From: Candidatus Aenigmatarchaeota archaeon
GTDB taxonomy: Archaea > Aenigmatarchaeota > Aenigmatarchaeia > QMZP01
Assembly: GCA_026397335.1 (NCBI GenBank)
Contig: JAPLVB010000039.1
Coordinates: 1 to 43,699, forward strand
Length of the DNA: 43,699 nt
Reading direction: 5' to 3'
The position numbers and the translations under genes were made by a program. Numbering within the stretch: position 1 is the first letter of the stretch; each line of letters opens with the position of its first letter. Under the pieces are notes generated by a model. That model did no database searches. It worked only from the letters and a program-made list of their open reading frames with translations, and was not told the DNA's origin. Of this stretch, positions 36,701-43,699 are shown piece by piece.

Positions 36701-39645
36701 CGCAGGCATACACACTAACTGTAAAAGGCCAGCTTAATGTCACCGTTATAGACCCGAGCAACACTAATTTCACCGAGGGAGCAAGCGTAACTTTCCTGGG
36801 AAAGCTGGAGGATGACTGCTCTGACCTGAAGTCAAGCTTCCCGGTCAGGTTCATACCCAAGAATGGAAACTATAACGAGAGCCTTGTGGCAGACAGCCTG
36901 GGAGGCGGTTTCTACAGGTATGTCTGGAGCACTTCAGGAGGCAAGCCTGGCGGGTGGTATAACATAACCATGAATGGAACAGAAGCGATTGCAAACACAT
37001 ACTATCCGGACCAGAAAGACTACACGTTCCCGAATGAAACATCGCCCCTGCATGCCTTTTATCTTGAAATCTATCCCAGGCTCAAGCAGGCTAATGTGAC
37101 GCCAAGGCAGGACGGCTGGTCACTTCTAAGGAATTTCACGATAAACGTGAGCGATGAGGCTGTGGATAATGTGACTGTTGGGCTCTGGGAAAGGATATCA
37201 GGCCAATCATGGACCCAGATAGATTCCAGCAAGAGTTGCTTCAATTGCTCAAACTATACAATGAACTGGAATTCCACATACGACTGCTCTTATGCAGGCC
37301 AGACCATGAACTTTAAGTTCAATGCAAGCGATAACCACGCAAACAGTTACACCACATCTGTTGTCAATGGAGACTACTCCAACAATGATGATTCTTTCAT
37401 AATAGATAAGGAGGATGTTGCTGTTTTTTATGTGAGTGGGAATGAAACCAGCGTCAACAGATCAGCCGGGGCAGCTGCACTCGTACTTTTCATCAATGAT
37501 ACGGATGCAGGCCATGGAGCGTACAGCCCTGAGTCCACTGTGAAATTTAACATAACAGTCAACGGCAGCTGGTCTGATTCCCTGCTGTATGGCTCTAACA
37601 CCACGAATGCAACAGGACACGTGAACTACTATTTCAATCCAAACTGCAGTTTCCAGGTAGGAAAGCAGCAGTGGAATGGCTTCACAGAAGATGGCTGCTA
37701 CAAGACAAACACTTCAGGCGTATATAATGTCACGGTATACGGAGACATATCTGTAGGCCTTAATGCGGATAATGACACATACTATCAGAATGACAACATA
37801 ATTGTCTGGATAAACACGACAGACGACTGCGGAAGTTTCATAAACGTGAGCACAATAAACATAACGCTGAGGTACAATGAAAGCGTGAACTATACATGCG
37901 GGAACGTTATCCTTTACAATACAGGGAATTACAGTTGCAGCTGGGCAAGTTCGCAGCAAGACCCAACAGGATACTATTCAGTAATAGTTTTTGCTACATT
38001 ACCCCCGAATTATAACAATGTCACCTACACCAAAACTAACGATTTCATACTCTACTCATATGTAAACAACAACCCAATGCTCACTGACGAAACTGTTTAT
38101 CCTGAAGGCTGGGGCAGCCTTACCAATTTCACGGTAAACGTGACTGATGTTGACAACAATAATGTTACTGTGCAACTGTGGGAAAGCAGTTCTGCAGGCG
38201 GTCCCTGGACATATGTAGGACAGCAAACATGCTGGAGCTGCCTTACAACACAGACAATCAATCTCTCGAAATTCCACACATGCTCAGATGCCAACCAGAC
38301 AAGATACTACAAATTCAATGCAACTGACGGGCAGGGAGGAAGCGCCAGCACAACCCCTCACAGCTTTGTTGTGCAAAAGGATAATGTCACAGTTTATCTA
38401 AGGCAGGGTGACGGGACCCAGGTAAACAGATCAGGAGAGCAGTACAATTCACCTGAAATAATAATCCAGATTTATGACACGGACAACCAGACTTACGTGG
38501 GGCAGGACGTAAACGCAACCTTGTGGGTGGCGTATAACGGGACAAATTATGGATATGCTTCTTATAACCTAAGCAATTCAACAGGCCATGTGATACTTTA
38601 TTTTAACCCGGACTGCAAATTTTCAAGAGGCCCCCAATACTGGATTGCCGGGGTCTTGAACAACACCTGCTATGAGGACAAAAACATAACCACCACACCC
38701 ACAGTCACAATAATCGGGAACTTGATAAACAATATAACTAACTCAAGCTGCCCTTCAGGATGGGTATGCTATGACAACCAGAATGTTAGCATAAGGGGAA
38801 ATACCTCTGACGAGTGCGGGAATTCAGTAAATAGCGCAGGAGTAAACTTTACAGTAAGCCACGGGGCTTACCAGGCAAGCTGCGTTCCGGTTAATAATGA
38901 AACAAACGGATACTATAACTGCTCTTGGAACGTGACAGGGAGCCCGGGCGGGATATATGTCATTAACATGACATCCAGCTGGCAATACTTGAATAATGGC
39001 AGCGCATCCAACACTAGCGGCTTCTTCCACCAGATTTCGCCTGTGCTGTCTAATGCAAATGTCACGCGGCTTTTTGCAGCATGGGGAGCAAATGCAACAA
39101 GGTCCCAGTTCACATTCACTGTAAACGTTTCTGATGATGATGACAACACTACTGTGCAACTATGGGAATCCTCCGGTTCACCTTCCGGTCCTTGGACGCT
39201 TGTGGACTCGCAGGCATGCAACGACTGCATGAACACAACAAAAACCTTCACCAGAATGTACAGTTCGTGCTTTGATATAGGGACATGGTACTGGAAGATA
39301 AACATATCAGACAGCTTCGGCTACAATGACACAACCTCCGGAAGCAGTTTTGTGAATGTCACAAAGAGGAACGTAACCTTCACCCCCATTGAAGGCAACA
39401 GTTCAAATGTGAGCAGGGTGGGAATGAACTCCACCCTGCTGAAGATGCAGGTTATTGATGAATACACAAACTCCGCCCTTACAGGCAGCGGGAGATATGC
39501 GTATTTCTGGGTAACTGCCAACAGCAGCAGCATGGAGTGGGGCCCGTTACATATCCCACAGGGAACAGGTCTTTCCAGTTCGCAAGCAGCGTACCGCTCT
39601 GGGCGAACGCATGGGATGACTGCGATACATACGTGCCTGGCGTAA
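24769..39645 (+). CDS. Giant repetitive sequon-rich surface protein, N-terminal part as given by the ORF track (frame lost at about 39540)
   Basis: 4958 aa ORF; short basic N-terminus, one hydrophobic segment (SELLASVMFMALVSTIVVA), then Ig/CARDB-like repeats with very frequent N-x-S/T. The last ~34 codons look out of frame. Confidence 0.93.
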   Translation: MKSSVGTPQRKKAKSTIGQSELLASVMFMALVSTIVVAQNISYYNITHSITSSLIENSEKTIEATKEIEVWAASNLTINVDKTIFHPNESILIQATLLLDNSTSLSNQTVDFYIDSSLFSSITGAESELFQIEIPAYYLGPGSHEIKAVFQGAEYINPSESSVWIEILDERKQLEVTYSELVQGDVIIGKPVSWIQEFSVTNPNSWSLESQVLSLKLPEDASDVKIFDSSGNITEGRNIMIEKIEALQNLTFSVTFSTSPVEMEVINETINLSEILPEEAFNITVEEGNRIVLEADNLSEVQNTNVIWNVRTVKIRHNSTLHYRNIPVEIGSVSEDMGFFETEGKTRNDIKNEPSYGFSIQDGKARWIVPQLSEKEYEIEPAGSFLEQGSAEVGKPVNWTLRVANKVVEYETPAPEIQESESGENGTWKKNISVFSSLNDTHYTNVLASTKLPERLEGKAIPQINVSGKEIFGITENPEFDVEVNGGVSLFWVNGTQDVTQDLSHNVTFFDLDGDGLEDFLSWNVPELSEQDYVIEENPAGINVTLFNPDGAASQNEVNLTETSPGKYKIEILGDGRKIRPGLYRLVLESSSVQQEIWFRWGLISINTRKSIYHPGENAEILVVVLDRFGHLVSGANVSLVVTTPGGTAKTFSTDESSIKEKERGVYVAYYQVEEEGNYSMSAQAESDGVKSSITSHFLSLNYYEFDILRDSPVTVDPWKGESKFSFKLVSYTSAETFDFAEFLPEDFEVTDSGGAEISVQAGTKILFWRDLHNNSVISYSAQVPKVTPYLYQLGPAQVFYGQNVFTEARPWMLAADPDTETNTVEFYIGQRNTSLSSGTTNYFNFSFALPEEGVSIKSAFIEINGVAGSLTLASASISLDGVSPKSYKLTTSGESTRFIYRLDVTDILESYTGNGTLENHTLRTRFVGGATYLVNAKLIVSYEFSSSSVSRLKTVRYFVGQNTTDVATAGMWTQNFSVYIPESPTVKSAFIELGGSVVTTGTATASTNVSINGQSPLITAQLISYTTSVGYIIFYNATAMYSLVQGQSGQFNLTSVSSQIMSLYGAEAVITYQYNHSASQTQLKTIRYFAGQDYTMISPASTWKYYNFKLLFPEENVTVKSIYVKESGLATGDTNIGININGANQNTYTWNFNDRTIGIHQILYNATGLYSLTTGSNASQLRIQAATASYSIESAEIIVTYTYNETTTQTRQKTLEYFVYQDITEQVARNKITAPARFYIAETPVAIASVFIEETPTITAIVANAIIVDVDGTNTKRAAVLITSTAGENRYEALRYDSSSQIKTASKGWNSHTAHLMASQRAVHSAKIVTTYLINPPQMEVSLDYPPDNFHVNPGDTFQVNATVTCRNRNCGNINGTVRIDETPVSTTSGSRPFYATLNNISCSTNPIDADETCKLTFNVTANSPPSISSLDVSFDAQYLSVPSITPAATLIGPPNQLKTVEFFVNQTSSSLAADTWLNWTSKLFVPEPNILIRSAFFEVYGVFGVGSDMMDANTSFCIDGSCTGTYALDQTGELLPFLYRYDVTSQLKNYGGNSTESHNLSMMFTTGPISALNAKLILTYEYNPVSSIQMKTVRYFIGQQAGNVASGTTQNFTFSVYIPETPTVKSAFMEVRGVPVVSSATDIYVNVSINSANVLSNVFYDTSTGGSAGYLILYNASGLYSLGKGQSANYNLSLVTSGLATSLYGAELVLTYQYNASNTTESTELKTIRYYLGQDITQLPVDSLVPYPITVDIPESNVTMRSIYIKESGTAPASSGDVYIIMDIDGDNSRSFFYDGVGTGALDWTHFILYNATGLYSWTNGSQTADLSIQNNVTAGYSLESVELVMTYSYSKASERKLKTVESYIYQYSDNTLPVAGDTALQEFSYFIPEALPEVQSAFVEETPTTGITSADTLTVNVDETNEIAASIINSGEAQIQWLRYNAYDQLLGTAQGSNTHTASFTGLGASGHSAKLVLTYLTPEFYYEIVPLSNETGREISQIEINDTLNVGIRITNPIYYNMTGNVSITITNEAGTQVYPGSKTSQTFLANSTFYINFTGISTTSWSTGTYTIASTVVSGAYTESKSKTFGVIQVTPRVKFPLGVCLSSNRTMYVKMINYWSSNITINVTPRANSTSWVFTPAYNTTTITPGSTVYVYFNATSPASSGYYKLNMTVNYTDPNGKNKNLFSEQTMLTPGPSITVTREAPTLVYTSTAFLPRFVIHNDGCDYAQTISFNETVPSGWTVDSTFTGGQGGTLITLPDTSTRVVWSVPRLAINEFNVTRYKVYGASSEGTSDFGAWAVSYKDRNGFLYNYTEDSTFSIRSDDASYAHIEFDLATNDTVNSRRIAPNVTYAFNLTARNIGNANASANAMNITVYVPSSCNSPVSTGGGTWNSTTRKILWVLSQNITVGGQMNFTFTLNCTQDETELNFQADAISTQYGSQVYSNDISYSASRKETKQYEFTFTKPVSSAEITNFTMDVGWNGLDTGESGTIKIYNDNDTGSLEVWSGTSSQSGWSGTETVTKIAPDDYASGDFTTEPDNKLTVELTVGASAADESISATSLAYVWSWGGETSEPENLFVKSRKNVVPTLTNENLTADGDWGQPFNFSVDAYDANGNNVNVSLWLNLSTGWTFISNQTCSICNTTQRKYFIYNFTCADHDQTYQYKFTAEDPKYFLNETAVHSFTVEKDDVIFTVQSGNGSNAIANRTSAMSNLTLRLNLKDQNGSYVGGLNVTFFITMKGLGAGGVWDSPSSYPDHYKQTDSQGNVSYNFTAALNCNNVSTPLVDEEYEVGPHNWYLEVNSTSQCYKSLKSYQAPQLNDYYTFTTIDQLNNTIESPVDGSTIQQGRENVSILTYIYNYCQEPMEISTSNVTFNLSTTGASYLCTPVEKVGANVYQCEWETLNRTNGSYNFAMTSWATYYYNDTKLQSNTFHLQTVPMLKQADMTPHHDSWSKSHNFSVKVTDNWNDKVNVTLKVKVGSTETSYPVKCCGQGCTENPGNCSQTPLNWTNVTFACSGYADQTAFFWFEATDTQNYNYTTSVGEKGDYYNESEPNFFSIEKADVNITYISGNFSTATLTQSATFVVRAYDMDRANFSFNTGESPMVKFNVTQNFLFSTYALVNQTYANTSGYASVQFSPTPSFTTGNQSWDAYIDSSDSCFKEYNTTNYTVRIDTNYAPLYANETAMNVLYGAGVQRGWGEGWTFNITVNDTEGGNVNVSLQINSGSGWQVIQNQTCTACSNWKTVNFTVNLTCGMVSQTAQFRFVLIDNASNPNTNTTSGHTINIEKDDVNFEVIWGHNNITNRSSDYINLTLIARLRDENGTILGANINVSVNITKVGSGGGASWDSGRFRQTNSSGMINYSFFPTCDNPSTPTENEEYETGNHDWFAKVSGSEQCYKDSQSATYNFTVIDTLYNTIDLPNGDENYTTENSILMQGFVKNFCEEPITTSESNVWFNLTNGAYTTNCSTITRIGANVYKCSWNPSQQAVYGYYNVTMRSSYENSYTNITIKYPPETFYLFTRPVLKAANVTPRSDSWSKPHNFTINISDNLGDTVNVTLQTQILGGSWSDVSKQNCTNCSNNTLGYTVFNWTGITYPCSGYADQWMKFRIEAKDTEGNIKYTDILNTGEYFNNDDSYKIEKSDVNITYISGNYSTATLTVPATFVVRAYNMDNQTWNFSTGESPLVKFNVTTNFIESTYKFVNQSYANGTGYSTVTFTPDNSFANGNESWDAYIDSIDSCFKEHNTTNYTVTIDVNYPPLYRNETVNGVTQGASAGWGELWNFSVDVMDMEGDNLNISLQIDTGSGYFVLENKTCNNCASWTQLNFTESLDCGNVSSAVYYKFVILDNRSNPNTTAPHSFTIEKDDINYTVFQGASSTANRSGNQIDTLIVRVIDKDKNVSVSSGINGTFWITTNGIPNWDSGYNTTTDSNGNWTYNFNATCAGEGTQYEVGQQYWRFKTVSNTCYKNVDSFYDLSQAYTLTVKGQLNVTVIDPSNTNFTEGASVTFLGKLEDDCSDLKSSFPVRFIPKNGNYNESLVADSLGGGFYRYVWSTSGGKPGGWYNITMNGTEAIANTYYPDQKDYTFPNETSPLHAFYLEIYPRLKQANVTPRQDGWSLLRNFTINVSDEAVDNVTVGLWERISGQSWTQIDSSKSCFNCSNYTMNWNSTYDCSYAGQTMNFKFNASDNHANSYTTSVVNGDYSNNDDSFIIDKEDVAVFYVSGNETSVNRSAGAAALVLFINDTDAGHGAYSPESTVKFNITVNGSWSDSLLYGSNTTNATGHVNYYFNPNCSFQVGKQQWNGFTEDGCYKTNTSGVYNVTVYGDISVGLNADNDTYYQNDNIIVWINTTDDCGSFINVSTINITLRYNESVNYTCGNVILYNTGNYSCSWASSQQDPTGYYSVIVFATLPPNYNNVTYTKTNDFILYSYVNNNPMLTDETVYPEGWGSLTNFTVNVTDVDNNNVTVQLWESSSAGGPWTYVGQQTCWSCLTTQTINLSKFHTCSDANQTRYYKFNATDGQGGSASTTPHSFVVQKDNVTVYLRQGDGTQVNRSGEQYNSPEIIIQIYDTDNQTYVGQDVNATLWVAYNGTNYGYASYNLSNSTGHVILYFNPDCKFSRGPQYWIAGVLNNTCYEDKNITTTPTVTIIGNLINNITNSSCPSGWVCYDNQNVSIRGNTSDECGNSVNSAGVNFTVSHGAYQASCVPVNNETNGYYNCSWNVTGSPGGIYVINMTSSWQYLNNGSASNTSGFFHQISPVLSNANVTRLFAAWGANATRSQFTFTVNVSDDDDNTTVQLWESSGSPSGPWTLVDSQACNDCMNTTKTFTRMYSSCFDIGTWYWKINISDSFGYNDTTSGSSFVNVTKRNVTFTPIEGNSSNVSRVGMNSTLLKMQVIDEYTNSALTGSGRYAYFWVTANSSSMEWGPLHIPQGTGLSSSQAAYRSGRTHGMTAIHTCLA
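27232..28770 (+). repeat. Four-module cassette 1 in the giant gene (modules at about 27232, 27619, 28012, 28396)
   Basis: Recurrent [L/T]KT[VI][RE][YF][FY]xxQ ... [IF]PE..V.S.F.. ... LYNATGLYS.. ... A.[LI][IV][LV]TY modules, about 390 bp each. Confidence 0.88.
29138..30712 (+). repeat. Four-module cassette 2 in the giant gene (modules at about 29138, 29534, 29941, 30340)
   Basis: Same module family in the same order as cassette 1: VEFFVNQ, VRYFIGQ, IRYYLGQ, VESYIYQ versus VEFYIGQ, VRYFVGQ, IRYFAGQ, LEYFVYQ. Confidence 0.88.
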
Positions 39646-42600
39646 CAGTAAGGCTAAGAGCCGTGACAGGAGCCAACCAGTATGTCCCGACACCCGAGCC
39701 AGCAAACAGCTTGGGAAACGGCAGCTATAATGCCACATGGAACAGTGGGGAATCATCCCTTGGCAAGCATAATGCGACAGTAAATGCTACAAAAAACCTT
39801 TACCAGGAAGGTTATGATATAGAAACAGACGCCTTTACTCTTGCCCAGGCGCCGATACTCCAGAATCCCTGGGTAGACAAGCCGAATGAAGGATGGGGCT
39901 ATAACTTCACTTTCAAGGTTTCATTCCAGGACCTTGATGACGATGATATAGCAAACGTTTCTTTCTGGATTTCAAACTCCACATCAGGGCCATGGACACT
40001 CGTGGATTACCAGAATGGCACGGGAGGAGCAGGGGAATACAACCTCACATTCAGAAAGAGCTTCACATGCAACCAGTACAAGATAGGACCGACGCTTTAT
40101 TTCAAGTTCAATGCAACGGACATATACAACCTGACAGCAGGGTCCTCCACCGCTTCAACATCACTGGAAAGGGACAACGTTTCTATCCTGACCATAGCAG
40201 GAAACAATTCAGTTATAGACAGGGAGGGAGCAGATACAGAGAACCTCATAGTTCTGATAAATGATACGGATGCCGGCCTGCCTGCAGGCGCAAATGTGAA
40301 CGGCACGTTCTGGATACAGTATAATTATATCAATTTTGACAGCGGGCACAATGTGACAACTAACAGCAGCGGCTATACGAATTACACCTTCCCTCCAGAC
40401 TGCACATATAAGAACGGAAGCCAGTACTGGTATGCTGAGGTGAGATATGATTCATGCTATGATGATGAGGCCATGACATCATGGGAAACCTTGAGCATAC
40501 TCGGGCAGCTTAAGCTTGGCATTGATAGGCCACTCCAAGGCTCGAATTTCAACGTCACAGACAATGTATTCATGAACTTCACTGTTTATACAGATTGCTC
40601 CAGTGAAGGCAACATATCAGGAGTTACAAACACGATTTACTTCTTCAACACTACTAGTGTAGGATGCAGCGAGTGCCCGTATGACCAGGGAGGCGGAGTA
40701 TACAATTGCACCCTCAATACAACAGGCCTTCCTGAAGGTAACTGGTCCATAAACATAACTGCTGATTTAAACACGTTCAATCCGAACAACACTGTATGGT
40801 GGAACAGGTTCTGGCTTGAGAACAAGAACCCTACAGCTTCAGGACAGACTACCTCTCCTTCATCAGCTGGCTGGGGAGCAAGATACACATACAATATCAC
40901 TATAAACGATCCTGAAAATGATACAACCATGTGCACCCTGTACACAAATACCACAGGTTCTGGATGGGTACAGAGGGGCTATTCTATCTTATCTAATGGA
41001 CAAGGTAACTGCACCGTGAGCGTCCAGGACTTCGTTTCCAATGACATGGGTGCAACACAATACAGGTTCAGGATAAACGATACTTTCAATTGGTTTGAGA
41101 CGGCCAATTTCACAGGACCCACGCTGGGGAAAGACAATGTCACAATAACATTTGTCTACGGGAATTACACAGGAGGTCAGGAAGGCCTTGTGAACAGGAG
41201 CGGGAACCAGAACACAACCATGATAATTTTTGTGAATGACACTGAAAGGGGAAGCCCCCCAAGTGGGATCAATGTCACTTTTTATGTAATGACTGGTGGA
41301 ACCACATGGGACAGCGGGAATGTCACGCTCACTAACGGTACAGGATACTCCAGCTATTACTTCAACCCAAACTGCAACTATCAGGTGGGTTCGAGGTTCT
41401 GGTTTGCAGGGGTTAGGGATACAAGATACCAGGACAGGAACACATCCGAGAATTATACAGTTCTAATCAGGGGCGACCTCGTCAGCAGGATACAGCTGCC
41501 AAACGGAACAGAGCACCTCAGAGGCACAAATGTAACAATAAGAGCCAATGTCACTGATGAGGATGAATGCTCAAACATGCTGAACCAGACCACAGTCACT
41601 TTCCAGATGACAAACGTGAATGGCAGCACATATTCATGCACAGGGATAAATGATGAGGGAAATGGCTGGTATAACTGCTCCTTTAACACAACAGGAATGC
41701 CCCCCAGGATGTACAACATAACCATGAACAGCTCGAAGCAGTATTACAACAACCTCACGATAACCATGCAGTATGTTCAGGGACAGACATCGTTCTGGGT
41801 TGAAACGTCACCTATACTATGGCAGAGCACGGTAACCATAAACCCGATGGTTGGCGGATGGAGCGAGCCCTTCACTTTTAATGTAACTGTGATGGATGAT
41901 GATTTGGATACAATCAAGGTGGATGCATATTTCAGGCAGGAGACCCCGACCCAGGGGGCATGGCAGGCTCTGGGAAGCGTTCAGAACTCAGGTATAAACT
42001 GGACAGCAAACTTCTCGAAGGACAGTTTCGGCCCTGGTTATGTGGACAAGATCCTTTCCGTGATGTTCAACGCGACGGAGTATAATGATGACCAATGGTA
42101 TTTCAACACAACACCCGTGAATTTCACTGTTGAAAGGAATGATGTAAATTTCACTTACACTTCAGGGAATGAAACTAATGTGAACAGGGTGGGAACGAAT
42201 AATGTAACATTTATAGTTTATGTGTATGATCAAGATAACCCAGCACATCCTGCTGTAACAGGAACCAATGGACCTGGAATGTTCTGGATAACAACAAACG
42301 CCTCCAATCCAGGTTCCTTGGACAGCGGAACCTCAAGGGACACAAATGCATCAGGTTACATGAGCTATGACTTCAATCCAGAGGGCTGTGTTTACGGGAC
42401 AGGTAAGCAGAAATGGAAGGCAGGAATAATTGAAGGCTCCACTTACTACAAGCCCAAGAACTATACCACAGAGTTCAATGTAACCATAACATCAGAATTC
42501 ACGCCAAGCATGATTTATCCAAAGAACCAGAGCTTTATTAAAGGAGTAGACCAGTTCAACCTTTCTGCAAACCTTTCTGATGTGGACGGCTGCGGTCTTG

Positions 42601-43699
42601 TAGGAGACGGGAATGTGACATTCAGGATATTGGGAACAAGCTATACTTACCAGTCAACAGGCAACGGTGCCGGGATATATAATGCAACAATAACTGATAC
42701 AAACCTTCCTGAATACACTTACGGATGGTATAATTTAACAGTAAATGCCAGCAGGCAGTACTATCCGAATGCAAGCTCAGTCCAGAATTATTCCTTCTAT
42801 CTGGCTTCAAAGCCGGTTCTGAGCATAACAGGAGGCGGAGTAAACCCGATGACAGGAGGCTGGGGCAAGACTTTCAACTTCACAGTCAAGGTATATGACC
42901 AGGATGGGAACAATGTGACTGTTCATCTCTGGAAGAAACCAACAAGCGTTTCTAACTGGGAACACCTGGAAAGCCAGACATGCTATCCCTGTTCAACCCA
43001 GCCTGCCAACCCCTCAACGCTTGTTTTCACTATAAATAATTTCACGTGCGGTGACGTGAACAACAGCGAATACAAATTCAATGGAACCGATGAGTTCGGA
43101 TATACTTCAACAAGCGAGCCTGGAGGAAGCTTTGTTATAGAGAAGGATACGGTTTCATATACTGTTATAGCAGGAGCCGGTGAAAACGCAATAAGAGAAG
43201 GTGACAACATAACCCTTCTGAGCGTTTTGGTGCAGGACTCAGACAGAGGGTATGCTTCATTAGGTTTAGGGTATAACGGGTCATTTTATGTAACAACAGA
43301 CAATGCGGCATGGAGTCCTTCATATAATACCACCACAAACTCCAGCGGATACATAAACCTCAATTTTAACGCAACATGTTCTCACTTATACGGCCCGCAG
43401 AAATGGAAGGCAGGAATAGAGGGAGACAGCTGCTACAACCAGTTTAACATTTTCACAGGCAACCAGACGCTTTATGTAATAGGCCGGCTCAAGAACAACA
43501 TCCTTACGCCATCCTTCCAGCAGATATTCAACGTCACAGAAAACATAACCATCCGCCTCAACACAACCTCCGACTGCTCCGGGGAAGGCCTCATAAACAA
43601 CTCCTACGTAACAGTCCAGCTCAAGTCCCCCTCAAGTGCATGGGAATCCTGCTCCCCAGTTAACAACGAGTCCAGTCCGCAAGGCATATACAACTGCAC
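32530..43699 (+). repeat. At least 12 tandem Cys-bearing extracellular repeats of the giant protein
   Basis: Anchor [FI]x[IV]xK[DERA][DN]V.....x.GN recurs at about 32836, 33946, 34627, 35689, 36358, 37402, 38371, 39355, 40164, 41127, 42128, 43138. Confidence 0.88.
39546..43699 (+). CDS. Continuation of the giant surface protein in the shifted frame, open at right edge
   Basis: Manual translation from GTT 39546: VTYPTGNRSFQFASSVPLWANAWDDCDTYVPGVTVRLRAVTGANQYVPT...; no stop through 43699 (about 1384 codons), same repeat modules as upstream. Confidence 0.93.

Noticed and set aside
25303-43210. Numerous minus-strand ORFs of 60-209 aa opposite the giant gene
   Set aside because: They mirror a strongly coding plus strand (repeat-driven absence of antisense stops), show no recognisable domains and are not consistent across equivalent repeats.
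32530-43699. Giant-gene repeats as a nonribosomal or polyketide megasynthase
   Set aside because: No carrier, condensation or adenylation motifs; the sequence is Asn/Thr/Ser-rich beta-sandwich type behind a membrane anchor.

Overview
Archaeal chromosome segment, probably from a DPANN-like lineage (inferred from gene content). About 0.2-24.8 kb is a compact set of housekeeping and carbohydrate genes: AglB oligosaccharyltransferase, RNAP subunit L, cupin, phosphomannomutase, three full-length GT4 glycosyltransferases plus one half-length paralog, MinD-like ATPase, triosephosphate isomerase, HIT protein, CBS protein, PEP synthase, FBP aldolase/phosphatase, aldehyde dehydrogenase, glycogen debranching enzyme and GH57 amylase. 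From 24.8 kb to the right edge runs a giant, sequon-rich, repeat-built surface protein. The supplied track gives it 4958 aa. The reading frame resumes one register over at about 39,546 and is open to the window end, so the protein is probably at least about 6,300 aa and still unfinished. Main points of interest: (1) a family of about 11 short hairpin elements at 3.4-20.4 kb with fixed GAAG...CTTC ends and covarying stems, several inside ORF termini and one apparently inserted in frame; (2) a predicted membrane-spanning winged-helix regulator (HTH-TM-sequon-rich ectodomain) translationally coupled to the giant gene, behind a large dyad-symmetric operator shared with a divergent HTH regulator; (3) the modular architecture of the giant protein: a duplicated four-module cassette, then at least 12 Cys-bearing (CxxC) repeats. 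No tRNA, rRNA or CRISPR was recognised. All family calls are from reading motifs, with no database search.
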